Below are positions 11,236 through 21,446 of a stretch of DNA of 64,000 nucleotides, in pieces (positions within the stretch are counted from its first letter, which is position 1; every line of letters begins with the position of its first letter). The notes under the pieces were generated by a model, which saw nothing but the letters and a program-made list of their open reading frames with translations, made no database searches and was not told the DNA's origin. Made by a program: the position numbers and the translations under genes. The stretch is taken from the NCBI GenBank assembly GCA_002205965.3, contig NADL03000034.1, positions 574,828 through 638,827 on the forward strand. The letters run 5' to 3'. The DNA comes from Kappaphycus alvarezii (lineage: Eukaryota > Rhodophyta > Florideophyceae > Gigartinales > Solieriaceae).

Positions 11236-12358
11236 ATGCTCCACCACCCCCTTCCAGACCAGCCGCACAACCTCGCTGCAATGCCTTCCACGATGCATTC
11301 ATCTCGTTCCTTATTTCTCCCCCCACCTCCCCTCCCCCACCGTTCGTCACAACCATTATCCAGCCTTCGTTACCCAAACGCCGCAATAACATGCAGCTCC
11401 TCGACACCGTGTGTAGTGGCATTGACAACGGCTGCGGTTCTAGCGTTGGGAAGTATGCATCCGCGGTTACTGACACCCAAGGCACGACGGACGGTGATGC
11501 CGATGGCGGTGACAGCGGCATTGGTAGGGGGTTTGGTGCGACCTAGACGGAACGAGGAGGGGATGAAGAAAGGGGGGATAGGGGTTGTGAGGAGGGAGGA
11601 AGGGGTTGGTGAGGTTGGGGAGGGTGGAAAGGAGTTCAAGGGGGAGGGGGATGGTGAAAGTGGGGTGGGCGGTGTTTACTCGTACTCGTTTAAAAAAAGC
11701 AAGAAGAGTGAAACGCGAGGGGAGCGGGGGAAGGAGGAAGAGGGAATGAGTGGGGTGTTTGGGTACATGAGGGAGGAGTTTGAGCGGGAGGATGGGGAGG
11801 GCGGGGAGTGGGGATCGGGAGTGGAGATGGAAAGTGTGGGTTTTAGGGAATGGGAAAGCCAGAGACGGGAATGGGGGGGCGAAACGGTAAGGAAGGGGTT
11901 TCAGAAGGTTGAGAGAGGGGGTACAGGAGCGGGGCGGGAAGGGAACGGATATGGAGGTGGGGAATGCACCGGGCGCCGTGTCAGTGGCTACTGTAGTGAG
12001 AGGGGTGTTGTGGGTGCCGATGTGGGTGATGCGGGAGGTTGTAGTGCCGGTTGTGGAGGTTGTGTGGTGGGGATGGTATGAGTTGAAGGTGTGGTTGATG
12101 GCGTGGGGGAAGAAGGGAAAGGAGAGGTATTTTGGGCCTGCGATTCGACGACCGGGTGAACGATGGAGCGGAGCGGGCGAGAATGGCTGGGACCGCGAGG
12201 AGGTGAGGGATGAGGAGGTGTGGGACGAAGAGGAGGATCGGTTGACTGAGGAGGAGAGACAGTTGAGGCAGATGGGAAAAGCTGTGAAAAGAGGCGTTAA
12301 GACAGTTGAGGGCGGGGTGCGATGGATGCTCGGAGAGTTGTGGGATGCAACTCGATAA
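11236..12358 (+). CDS. Hypothetical Gly/Glu/Arg-rich protein, reading frame changes near 11.9 kb
   Basis: Two overlapping plus-strand frames look like one gene. 11236-~11900 encodes a Pro/Ser/His N-terminus, a hydrophobic stretch with CVVALTTAAVLALGS, an Arg-rich basic patch, then a long Gly/Glu/Arg low-complexity region. From ~11909 the coding look moves to the other frame. It starts at a TTG and reads a strongly hydrophobic, Trp-rich segment (VVRGVLWVPMWVM, VVEVVWWGWYELKVWLMAWG), then a charged helix with DRLTEEERQLRQMGKAVKRG and a stop at 12358. The Trp-rich and helical parts suggest a membrane-attached protein; the N-terminus could be an organelle-targeting peptide. No family is recognised. 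Either an unseen intron, an indel, or two unrelated frames would explain the switch. The strand is extremely G-rich, which inflates open frames. Confidence 0.4.
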
Positions 12359-12424
12359 GTGATACTGTAAAGTGCGGTATTGTGTACCCTCCGAAGGGTA
12401 GTCGCGCAACACGAATCGAAACCT

Positions 12425-12660
12425 TACAGTACCTGCCTGTGCTGTAACACTGTAAGGGATGTTTCCAGTGAACCCTACTTACTGAATGTACTGTACACTG
12501 TATGTACAGAGTGCAGTACAGTAGTACTGAGCACAATTTGATGCCACTGCAAGAGTTACAGCTTACAGTAATTCAATTGCTTAAAAAAGCGGAAAAGCTG
12601 CAGCTGTGACCTTACAGTTGATTCATTGGACGGCATTATACTGTACTGTGCTGTTCGGTG
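12425..12660. repeat. GTACTGTAC-type palindrome cluster, upstream of CNNM gene
   Basis: Words CTTACAGTACCTG, ATGTACTGTACACTGTATGTA and GCAGTACAGTAGTACTGAG (12424-12531), then TATACTGTACTGTGCTG near 12638-12654. They lie ~350-585 bases before the CNNM start codon. Confidence 0.75.
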
Positions 12661-13009
12661 AGAGGCAGATGCAATCTGCGGCGAATTTTCAACCACTCCT
12701 CACCATATATGCACTTCTCGGTTTCATTTCGTAATCCATCTTGACATTCGGAGGTGCAGAGAAAACTGCTCATGCCCAAAACAGACTTTCTGCCCGTCTG
12801 ACGCGCGCTTCATAGCGCGACCCCCAGGCTTCGCCCTGGCCTCCTCACACCCCCGGCCTCGACGCCTCTTAGGCGCTTTCCTTTCCTCCCCTGTCCCCTC
12901 AATTTTCACACTTCATCATGCATTCAATACGACAAGTCACTCCTCGCCGTTTCGTCTCTCAAGTTTCCCTCCATTGCTTCATCAAAGTCCTCAAAGGCCT
13001 TTGTTTCTC

Positions 13010-14944
13010 ATGAAAATATCCGAGGTTCCCCAGAAACCCGAGCGAAACATCCACGGAAATCCTATTATCGTTGTCCATTCTGTAGCAAGAATAGTACGAC
13101 GCGTTATCCTCGTTGCAACCGTGGCTGTGCTCGTCACTACTGCTAGTATGCCGTGGAGGAGACATATGCGAGGCATGACACCCGCAGAAGCTACCTCTAC
13201 ATACCATGCGTTACCATGGCGGGATGACGCTTTGAGTCGCCGACATGTGCGAGTACGATCTGCGTTTGTGTCTGTTTCAAGGGACACCTCAGGTACCCCT
13301 TTGCAAGTGGGCACCGAAGATAACGTGGGCACCGCATCCTTGACTAAGGTTCCGGTAAGGCAAAGCTTGATATGGTTGGCTGGCCTGATGTTTGTCGTCG
13401 GTGCCGCGCTGGCAGCCGCGGAAACCGCGATTACCACTCTCTGGCCCTGGAAGGTCAGGGAGTTGGCAGAGAAGGAGGGGGAGTCTTCTCCGTTTTCTGT
13501 ATTGGAATCAGATTTGACCAGGTTTTTGACCACCATTCTGGTAACAACTACTTCGGCAACTGTGTTCTCCACGGCCATTGCCACAGAGGTGGCCGGTGAT
13601 ATTCTGGGAGCCGCTGCAGTTGGCTATGTCACAGCAGGCTTGACAGTGTTCTTTTTGTTTTTCGGCGAAATACTACCAAAGGCCTTGGCGGTTCATGCAC
13701 CTGCAAAGGTAGCGAGAGTAATGGTGCCGGTCATTCGCTTGTTATCTGTTATTGTGTATCCAGTGGGAAAATTATTGGCCTGGGTATCGACGCAGATTCT
13801 GAGATTGTTAAAATTGCCTATGGAGAATGACGGGGCGGTGAGCGAAGAGGAGTTACGGTTGATTGTCGCAGGCGCTGATCAGTCCGGTAGTATTGAAAAG
13901 TACGAGTCGCAAATTATTCAGAATGTGTTGGATTTGGAGGATACTGATGTCAGGGCTGTCATGTGTCCGCGTGTGGACATGGTCGCGTTGCCGGCGACAC
14001 ATTCATTGGAGGCGTTACTAGAGATGGAGGCCGATAGTCATTACTCTAGGATGCCTGTTTACAATGGGAACATTGACAATATTGTTGGGGTGGCAATGGT
14101 CAAGTCCTTACTGAGATATCTCTCTGAGGATGCATCTGTGCTTCGAGAGACCCAGGTATCGGAGATTATGGAATCACCATTCTTTGTACCAGAAAGCATG
14201 TCGGTGTGGATCGTATTAGAGGAAATGAGGAAAAGAAGGTTGCACATGGCAGTCGTAGTTGATGAATACGGGGGTACAGCGGGCTTAGTTACGCTCGAGG
14301 ATATTTTGGAGGAGGTCGTTGGGGAGATCTATGACGAGGATGATGACGTCGAAGCAGAGGCACAGGTGATTGAAATTATTGCAAATGGACGATATGCCAT
14401 GGAAGGTCAGACAGATCTGGAAAAAGTTGATGAGACTCTAGCGCTTAAGCTCACTGAGGATGAACTGAATGACTACGGCACAATATCCGGGTTTTTGTGC
14501 GCTCGAATGGGAGGTATCCCAAATGTCGGGGACGAAATAGTCTTCAACAAAGTCAGATTTACTGTCGCTGAGGCGGATGACAGGAGAATATTGAGCTTGC
14601 GCGCGGAAGTCCTAACAGAAGCAGAGATTGTGCAGATTACAGATGATGATCCTGACCCAGCTGAGGTGGCTTCGGACGTGTCCTCTCGAGACGGTGGTAA
14701 TGTCGGAAAATCTGAACGCAGAGAAAGTGGCGCCAATGGGAGCAGCAAAGAGGTCTATGGTCAATCACCAGAGAACAGTCATGGTGAGGAGTTTGGGGTT
14801 GGAAAACTTATCTCGGGGATCTTTGAGGGTACATCCTCTACAACTAGTGATAACGGATCCCACAAGAACGAAACCTCCAAGAATGAGTCCAATTATCTGC
14901 AATCGACGGACAGCGAAACACGCCCGGGGGAGTCATCTAGCTGA
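13010..14944 (+). CDS. CNNM/CorC family divalent-metal (Mg) transport protein, plastid type
   Basis: A 644-residue membrane protein of the DUF21-CBS-CorC family, whose members carry or regulate Mg2+ (and Co2+) efflux. The first ~110 residues are basic and Ser/Thr-rich, as expected of an organelle-targeting sequence. DUF21 spans ~113-275 with at least three hydrophobic helices and GEILPKALAVHAP. Paired CBS domains, ~310-440, open with DVRAVMCPRVDMVALP and end with the conserved VVDEYGGTAGLVTLEDILEE and an acidic stretch. The CorC_HlyC domain follows at ~450-543, then a Ser/Glu-rich tail. The order matches bacterial HlyC/CorC and the chloroplast MGR8/MGR9 group of plants more than animal CNNM, which lack the CorC domain. 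The first in-frame ATG is at 13010; an in-frame TTG lies 12 codons upstream. Intron-free. Confidence 0.9.
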   Translation: MKISEVPQKPERNIHGNPIIVVHSVARIVRRVILVATVAVLVTTASMPWRRHMRGMTPAEATSTYHALPWRDDALSRRHVRVRSAFVSVSRDTSGTPLQVGTEDNVGTASLTKVPVRQSLIWLAGLMFVVGAALAAAETAITTLWPWKVRELAEKEGESSPFSVLESDLTRFLTTILVTTTSATVFSTAIATEVAGDILGAAAVGYVTAGLTVFFLFFGEILPKALAVHAPAKVARVMVPVIRLLSVIVYPVGKLLAWVSTQILRLLKLPMENDGAVSEEELRLIVAGADQSGSIEKYESQIIQNVLDLEDTDVRAVMCPRVDMVALPATHSLEALLEMEADSHYSRMPVYNGNIDNIVGVAMVKSLLRYLSEDASVLRETQVSEIMESPFFVPESMSVWIVLEEMRKRRLHMAVVVDEYGGTAGLVTLEDILEEVVGEIYDEDDDVEAEAQVIEIIANGRYAMEGQTDLEKVDETLALKLTEDELNDYGTISGFLCARMGGIPNVGDEIVFNKVRFTVAEADDRRILSLRAEVLTEAEIVQITDDDPDPAEVASDVSSRDGGNVGKSERRESGANGSSKEVYGQSPENSHGEEFGVGKLISGIFEGTSSTTSDNGSHKNETSKNESNYLQSTDSETRPGESSS

Positions 14945-15136
14945 GAGCTTTTTTTGTAAATATCGCGTGATCTTTCTTGGCACTGCCTTGTGCGGAGGAT
15001 CGCATAAAAGCGAGGACAGCGATGTGCAAGCGATTGACGAATATTCCTAATTCCTAATTGCCACCAGCCTCAAACAGCTTGGCAAGTTATGCCATAACAG
15101 AGATTTTGCACGCAAGTATTTTGGATCACAACGATA

Positions 15137-15577
15137 TCAAATATTCCAAGGATGATCAAGAGTCAGTTTTTCTCTCTCCCCAACAGTACTGATAACCAGC
15201 GCGAGATGATCGCAAGTTGGAACGGGCAGCCTTACCTGAAATCTCATAAGAGTATCAATAGTAATCCTCAATTTCGCGCTTTCCTGAATCAAGGCGAGGG
15301 TCTCTTGTGACGCCGAGTCCGCACCGGATATGGAGCTCTCAGGGACATCCAGCACCGCCCTGTTGCTTATGAGAGTCTGTCTTAAGCGGTGAAAATCCTT
15401 TTCTAGAGCTCTCAGCTTTCGTCGCCTAATGACGCAATGCATGCATTCATGGCGAGTACGTGTGTTTCCCAAATCTCCCGAGTAGGCGAGAGAGCCATCC
15501 AAGCTTTGTAAAAGTTTCAATCGCTGTAGAGACGTTAAGCCTGAAGAAGTCTTGCCACGTGGGGGTAAACCTGACAT
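15137..15577 (-). CDS. Small hypothetical protein, Cys pair plus helical region
   Basis: An open frame of up to 146 codons reading away from a Gly/Ser-rich N-terminus. It has the segment QRLKLLQSLDGSLAYSGDLG, then a Cys-x2-Cys (ECMHCVIRRRKL) and a long amphipathic helix (RALEKDFHRLRQTLI). No family is recognised. A good donor-like CAG/GTAAGG lies at 15236/15235, and a TTATCAG acceptor at 15191-15189. Splicing out those 47 bases would give a slightly shorter C-terminus. It converges on the CNNM gene with a 190-base gap. The helical character and low-complexity-free composition favour a real gene, but evidence is thin. Confidence 0.4.
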   Translation of the reverse strand: MSGLPPRGKTSSGLTSLQRLKLLQSLDGSLAYSGDLGNTRTRHECMHCVIRRRKLRALEKDFHRLRQTLISNRAVLDVPESSISGADSASQETLALIQESAKLRITIDTLMRFQVRLPVPTCDHLALVISTVGEREKLTLDHPWNI

Positions 15578-16119
15578 TGCGAACTCCGTTATCGCCTCAA
15601 GAGTTTTGAAGATGATATTCCGAAAGACTGCCCTCTAGTGGTGACTGGGCAACTCTGTAGATGTGCTAATTTTGATGGGTTAAGACTCTCGCATGACGAG
15701 TATAGTCGTGGCTTGTTGGAGCTCCTAACGGACTGTCAAGAGCATTCGTCGCAAACCACGGCCCGACGCGACTGCTACGTGGCCCGCCTTTGTATGCCTT
15801 GTTGTATTCGCTCTCTGCCGCCCTCGATGTCCTACCAAAAAATAGGGCAAAGAGGTGAATTACTTCCTAGAGGACGGATTTTAAGAGTTGCGGGACTACC
15901 CTTCTAAGCGCAGAACATGCTTTGGTGCCATGTCCCATGAAACGCGGGTGGTTTAAATTCTTCAACTAAGTACAGAGAAACCGCTGCCTATTCCCTTGGT
16001 GCAGTCACAATATTAATTGCGAAGGAAGACGCGGCTTGGCGCTTGAGGCAGGACTCGCACGGACGGTGTTCACATGATTTGCCGAAGTCGGCTTCGCAAA
16101 CGGCTCTGCTGCAGAAAAG
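15578..16119. other. No recognisable gene
   Basis: 3' flank of the reductase gene and 5' flank of the small ORF at 15577. The plus frame 15638-15907 has no family resemblance. No GTACTGTAC cluster. Confidence 0.4.
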
Positions 16120-17193
16120 TCATGAATCATCGACAGTGCTATCCTGCGTCAACAGCGGACTGCCGGCATCTCCTGCCAATATCTCCGATGAATTAAAGAT
16201 AGGCCAGTCCATCAGGATTGTCCTCTTCACTCTCTCCGGCAGCCTTTCGTACAATTCCGGAGGAATGGGGAATAGCAAACTCGTTCGTTGCTTATACTTG
16301 ATATATTGGGCATTTCCTCGATTCCTTTGATCTGCCCCCCTCTCCAAGATGGGAACGCCACTTAAGAAGATTAGCAATGCAGAGACGAGGATTGGAGACA
16401 GCATTGCAACATGCAAGGCCCCTTCCAAACCCGAAGCAGAGCCGAAATAGACTCCCCACCACACCAAAATCTCACCAAAGTAATTGGGATGGCGAGACCA
16501 ACGCCAGACGCCCTCATCTGGCCACGGCTTGCGCTCGCGTTGTGGACCCTTCTGGGAATCTGCCACGGTCTCCAATGCAAAGCCAGCTAGGAACAACAGT
16601 GCTCCAACCACATCTAACGAGGTTAATGGGGCGACTTTGGAGGAGGCGCCAAGTAATGTGGCGGGTAACGCGGTGACATAGGCCCAGATGGCCTGCAATA
16701 CCCAGAAACGAGCCATGGCGGACGGATCTCGGAAGGCTTCGAGGCGACGGTCTTTTTTCCACTTTGCAATACGTCTTACTAGGAATGTGCAGAGACGAAG
16801 GGCCCATGTGACTATGACGACTGGAATGGCGATATGACGGATGGACTGAACGGGGTTTGGGTAAAGGGAAAGAAGAGCTACGATGGCAATGTTTGAGGTT
16901 CCCGCAAGATCTGTCAGACGGTCTGTTTTGAAACGGAGGGAGAGAAAGTAGAACAGACCTTGGTAGGCAGCAGTAAATGCGGCAGGGATCAAAAGACGAG
17001 AGGGGAGGGACATGGTTGAGGTTTGAATTGGACGAGTGGCTAAAAGGATTCGACGGGCGTGATTCGAGGAAGTGAGAGAGAATGCTTGGCGGTAAGGCGG
17101 GAGAAGAAGAGTGGGTGAGATGGATGGTGAAGAGGAAGCGAGGCGACAAAGAGTGACGACATGTTCTGATCCTCTGTAAATCGTTGAGTTCAC
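16120..17193 (-). CDS. DUF1295 / steroid 5-alpha-reductase-like membrane enzyme
   Basis: A 357-residue integral membrane protein of the DUF1295 family, related to 3-oxo-5-alpha-steroid 4-dehydrogenases and isoprenylcysteine methyltransferases. Family members are thought to be NADPH-dependent reductases of lipid substrates in the ER or organelle membranes. Residues 1-60 are Ser/Arg-rich and may be a targeting sequence; a second ATG lies at residue 61 (MSLPSRLL) and could be the mature start. Six or so hydrophobic helices follow. The C-terminal signature GVWRWSRHPNYFGE lies at 228-241, followed by WWGVYFGS and GVPILERG, the cofactor-binding part of the fold. Length and motif order fit the family. 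Intron-free. The true substrate cannot be told from sequence. Confidence 0.85.
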   Translation of the reverse strand: MNSTIYRGSEHVVTLCRLASSSPSISPTLLLPPYRQAFSLTSSNHARRILLATRPIQTSTMSLPSRLLIPAAFTAAYQGLFYFLSLRFKTDRLTDLAGTSNIAIVALLSLYPNPVQSIRHIAIPVVIVTWALRLCTFLVRRIAKWKKDRRLEAFRDPSAMARFWVLQAIWAYVTALPATLLGASSKVAPLTSLDVVGALLFLAGFALETVADSQKGPQRERKPWPDEGVWRWSRHPNYFGEILVWWGVYFGSASGLEGALHVAMLSPILVSALLIFLSGVPILERGADQRNRGNAQYIKYKQRTSLLFPIPPELYERLPERVKRTILMDWPIFNSSEILAGDAGSPLLTQDSTVDDS

Positions 17194-17364
17194 TCAACTT
17201 TTGCAAAACTTGTCTCGGTTATGTTGCAAAGTGGAAAGACATAGAAATAACAAACTGTTTTCAATGGACTGGTTTTTCTGCTCGGGATGGATGCAGAATT
17301 GCTTAAATTAACATCAGCAAGCAAAGTATTGGTCTCGTTGATGTCAATGTGAACATTGCGAGGA

Positions 17365-18000
17365 CCTGTACTGTACCTCAACAAATGCGTAGTAACTGTA
17401 CGGGGATTCGCATGTCTGTGTGGATTTATTTACACGGCCCAAGCACATGCTACTCGTTTAGTGCACCCTCAAATTTACCAATTCTTGCCGCGTTTGCTCT
17501 AAGAATACACTACTCTATAACTTTCGGAGGCCATTTTCAGGAGTTCTGTACTGAGCAGTACGTGGAGAGGGCGAATCTTCACCTTTCAGGCATGAGGGCT
17601 TTATTAGATATAGCTACAATAATAAAAGGTAGTAGATAATGCAGACTAAAAAATCTATTTAAAGTAGCATTATCAACTGAAAAACCGCAAAGCCAAACAA
17701 CAATCGAATTTCCTATCAAAGGAACAGCAAGACAACATGCGAAGATAGATCCGTAAGAATGCCATGTGCAATCACGAATAGTGCAGCGAACATATAGCGC
17801 GCATACCATTATTATGTTGGTGAGTGCACTATATATGCTACACAACTCTCGACATCTGCACATTGGGCCATCTCCCACAACACGTGACAGCGGTGGACAG
17901 TTGTACAATACTTCTGTCTGTAATTTGGAGAAAAAGGTTGGGTTCTTTAATAATATTTGAAAGATGTGGGCCGCTGTGTCCCAGTGTACTGTACAGTATT
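17365..18000. repeat. Scattered GTACTGTAC words upstream of reductase gene
   Basis: GGACCTGTACTGTACC (17361-17376), GTACTGAGCAGTACG (17547-17561) and CAGTGTACTGTACAGTA (17982-17998). They lie 170-800 bases 5' of the reductase start codon at 17193. The intervening sequence, 17205-18050, has no recognisable gene. Confidence 0.6.
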
Positions 18001-18052
18001 TCGTCAGATAGCTGATATTCGTACTGATATCATATCTATACTGTAACCTTCT

Positions 18053-19616
18053 CTAAAGTAGCGGCTCAAGACCAGCCATCAAGCATGCTGCCTTGGACAT
18101 TACAGCAGTTGCAGCGTGCCTGTGAGAGGGCACTGCTCGGACCTCTCCGTTAATCTCCATCGCCCTCACAGCGACACCCCGGGCGATGTCGGTAAGCACT
18201 GAATAGGCATCTGGGTGCCAGCCTTCTAGGGTAGAAATTGGGATAGGCACAAGCCGACTTCTGGTCATGGTGGCAATGAAGGACTGATATCTTCTCCTCT
18301 TTGCGGATATAGCAGCGCTGAGCGAGGTGAGCGGGCCAAACGTGCGCACTCTCCTGTTGGAGGGAGCTAGGGGGTTGACAAATGTAACGTCGAAGAAATC
18401 TGTGCCTCCATTGCTTCCCATCGCACGAATATCCGGTCTTGTGCAGTGGAGTCCATTCCGGGGCTCGACAGCTGGGTAGCGTACTGCCTTTGCAAGTCCT
18501 GTGCGAGCAGGACGACCTGTCAGTCATGTCGCCGGATGCAGTGCCCTCCATGCAAGCAATGCATGAGATGATCGCCAAAATAGTCGAGAATCTCTGGGCA
18601 GCGGCGGCGAGGGCACGGGGTACCAGGGGAGAAGAGGGGGATATGAAAGTAGTATTGGAGCCACACCACGAATTCGCAGGGGTCAGTACTGGTCTTGAGT
18701 CCGGGGCATGGGGCACAGAAGACCCAGTCTTTGGCACCTGGGGAGAGCCATAGAAGCCCGGAATGCCTGTCTCCTTTGGTCCCGAGAGGAATTCCTTCTT
18801 GCACTGCTTCATGGATGGACTCTGTTAGTGCCTGCTGCGAGGGTGTTTTAGTTGAGCAGAACGCACTAAAAGGGAGAACTGATGAGCGCAGGCAGGAATG
18901 GGAGCATCTCCCATGAGCATCTAAGGCTGATTCATAGGTTGTCAATTACCTGATTGGCTGAGAGAGAATATCGCGCAATACATTGTTGGCCATCGCGCTG
19001 GAAGCAAGGAAGGCGGCGCCAGCGATGTTTCTGGCCGATCTGAAGCCGATCCCAATATAGAGGGCTTCTTAGAATCCTTTGGTTTCACTGGGAGTTGTAG
19101 CTCGCGAAAAACCTCAGAGTCCAGGACTCCCCCTGCCAATGTCCTGAGACACTGCTCCATCATATCATCGAAATGTGTTGCACCTTGGGCGGAGGACGAT
19201 GTCGGCACCACGCGCAGCAAGTAGCCAATCTTGCAGACCCCGAAGCAGTTCCGCAGGAGCTGAAAGGCTACTTGCGTATTCTCCAGGTTACCGATGGCCT
19301 CGAGAAATGGACGGAGTGATTGGACATGGGCTGTGAAGTGTTGCGTGGTGAATGCCTCTGAGCCGACAGGGGCGTTAAGCGCAAGTGTTCCTTCGCTGTA
19401 TTCTCGAGTTAGATTCATCGGGTAGAGGCGCTGTACTGACTCCGGCGGAGCAGTAGGCCACCAGACCTTGCATTTCGGTAGGGAGATGCAGACCCCTGCT
19501 AGTGGCGTCCAGCAAAGAAAGGATGTCGACGGCCCGGAGAAGTTGTTCGTGACGTGTGATGATGTACCCGTCATCGTGATACCATAGATGGAGCAACAGT
19601 TGGCCCATGGTCTCAT
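18053..19616 (-). pseudogene. Truncated reverse-transcriptase element, copy B
   Basis: This is the best-preserved copy of the RT family. The 19375-19608 frame has the palm motif C as LWYHDDGYI, followed by LDATSRGLHLPTEM. The protein then shifts to 18942-19616 with LNAPVGSEAF, a helical segment FQLLRNCFGVCKIGYLLR and FDDMMEQCLR. A further shift gives 18520-18945 with GAKDWVFCAPCPG and the knuckle CPRRRCPEILDYFGDHLMHC...RRHD. The last piece, 18053-18421, has FFDVTFVNPLAP and ends ACLMAGLEPLL. Frame changes occur at about 19.4, 18.9 and 18.45 kb, so it is inactive. The 5' truncation at ~19.62 kb is abrupt, as typical for target-primed insertions, but no poly(A) or target duplication was found. 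The lineage (non-LTR or DIRS-like) is not certain. Confidence 0.75.
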
Positions 19617-19869
19617 CTTCCCCAGAACCAGAGTTTAATTAGGCCGATCGCCATAGATAGTTGACACACAGGTAGGTAGGTAGTCCGATTGACCGCTTTT
19701 CCCTATCCTCTGTTTTTCTCCTATCGCCCCGATCGGGCGGAGAGCTCTGCCTTATACAGCCGTTCGCATGGCAATATAGGAATGGTAACAGCTCGATAAG
19801 TACTGTATTACCGGTAGCACTATACACCACTACAGCCACCTGTCAAATACGGCACACAAGTCATCGAAG

Positions 19870-20466
19870 ATGCCCAGTCACTGTAGTCGTGGCCCGCGAT
19901 TGGACACGACCGTTTGTGCAGTATGTATTGTACAACGCGTGCCTCACCTACAGCACATGCCTGTCCAGCAAAGCAATGGCAAATGGTTTTCAGAGCGCCA
20001 GCTGGTACGCCCCACCTCAAGAAGGCCACCATCACATACAGAGTATTGTCCACTTTGCCCAAACCGAATCCCTAAGCTCCACACAGTTGCGCAGCTGCTA
20101 GCGCATCTTCGCGCCTCTCACCGTCGGGGCTCCAAGTTAGGCACACCAAAGCAACACGAATTGGGAAAACTCCGGCAGTACCTGGGAAAGCTAGGTTATT
20201 GGTATTGCAGGTGCCATGACAAGTGTATTGGGTCCAAAGTTTCCGGACCAATTTCGGATGGTTATGAGTTTTTTGCTTGCAAGTTGCAAATAGTTGATGT
20301 TGACATCATAAAGCCCCATGATTCACCACTGCTGTGTGCCAGTAGGTCTACTGAAGACCTTTGTTTCAATGATCTGCCACATGGTCCCCTAAGAGATCCA
20401 TTGGCCTGTTGCGCTCTCCGCACCGCAGCGGTGCGGTGTTATCAAACTCGTATACTGGCTAGGTGA
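19870..20466 (+). CDS. Possible C2H2 zinc-finger protein, unidentified
   Basis: A 198-codon open frame with one clear C2H2-type finger: C60-x2-C63-x15-H79-x4-H84 (YCPLCPNRI...LLAHLRASH). A second Cys/His cluster (WYCRCHDKC) follows some 30 residues later. The rest has no recognised domain. It sits between two broken RT-element copies, both antisense to it. Some retroelement families encode N-terminal fingers of this C-P-L-C type, so it may belong to another decayed mobile element rather than to a host gene. The start is uncertain, and the N-terminal 50 codons overlap another open frame. Confidence 0.35.
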   Translation: MPSHCSRGPRLDTTVCAVCIVQRVPHLQHMPVQQSNGKWFSERQLVRPTSRRPPSHTEYCPLCPNRIPKLHTVAQLLAHLRASHRRGSKLGTPKQHELGKLRQYLGKLGYWYCRCHDKCIGSKVSGPISDGYEFFACKLQIVDVDIIKPHDSPLLCASRSTEDLCFNDLPHGPLRDPLACCALRTAAVRCYQTRILAR

Positions 20467-20469
20467 CAG

Positions 20470-21345
20470 CGTAGCATCACTGTCCACATTTCGTTGGATG
20501 TTCGGTTGACCACGGAGGGGTGAGCGGTGAGGACGGCTCCCACTTGCGTTTCCGGATATGCTTGGCGGTGGATTCTTCGCCGAATATCCGCTTCTAAATG
20601 CGATGCGGGGTTGGGCAACCTCGTCCACTCGTCGTCCTTCCAGAAGGACTTTGCTGCCGACTCGCACCATGGTCGATACAGAATGTTGTGTGTATTATCG
20701 GGCTTGACAGCGAGGCTGGCTGCTGTCAGTGTTTCCGGAAGACCGCTACATTCATTAAAGAGGGATGTAGGGAGCCGTCGGACAAACTCCCAGAGGTTCC
20801 TATCCGCTTGAGCATATCTGTACGCACAGTGTTCAGTCGCACCAGTCTCATCACAGGTTCACGGCTGCTTGGCATCATTTAAGCTCGCAGCATACGCTTC
20901 AAAGTTGAGCGTCGCAACAAGTGTAAAGCCGTGGTCGCAGTAGCGGAGACGTAAGAATACCTTCTGTCGAACTGCACCAGTCGTCGGTACGTTGTTGGAG
21001 CGTGTGTAGAATTCCAATTGCTCTTCGTCAAATCTCAGTGCAATGGCAGTGGTCACGCTCGGCGGAGTCAGCTTCACCGCGTGTGGAAGCTTACAAGCCG
21101 AGGCACAGACCCGGTGAAGGTGGACCGAATGCGAGCGCCTCCGATACCGCCGATCACGATTACAGCGACAAAGTCTGCTTGCAGCTTCTAATTTTCTCGT
21201 TGAGAAAGTCCTCCGTAAATTGGGATGACCGAATTGGGGCCCCAAGAGGATCGATGCCTTCGGTGGAAAAGCTTTCAATTGGGAAGCGGTGCAGTAGTGG
21301 CGATGTCCAGTTGGCGCGGCCAGGATAGACGGTTTTTTGCATGAT
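20470..21345 (-). pseudogene. Truncated reverse-transcriptase element, copy C
   Basis: Frame 21160-21342 reads DPLGAPIRSSQFTEDFLN, matching LNAPVGSEAF of copy B. Frame 20859-21446 then supplies ALRFDEEQLEFYTR and AYAASLNDAKQP, which resemble the post-palm helices of this family. The expected knuckle region at ~20.5-20.7 kb is broken over several frames. Strand, order and spacing agree with copy B. More decayed than copy B, with stops in every frame. Confidence 0.5.
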
Positions 21346-21446
21346 TCAGATACAACCGTGATCGGGTCCTCTGCAGCTGAAGATTTCGACTGCCTTTTCG
21401 AGCTCTGCCTGAGTGTGCCTATGCGGGTGCAGTCATCAACTATCAC

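Noticed and set aside
17579-17908. 109-codon Cys-rich minus ORF
   Set aside because: No repeated Cys pattern, no motif, and it overlaps a plus frame of equal quality.
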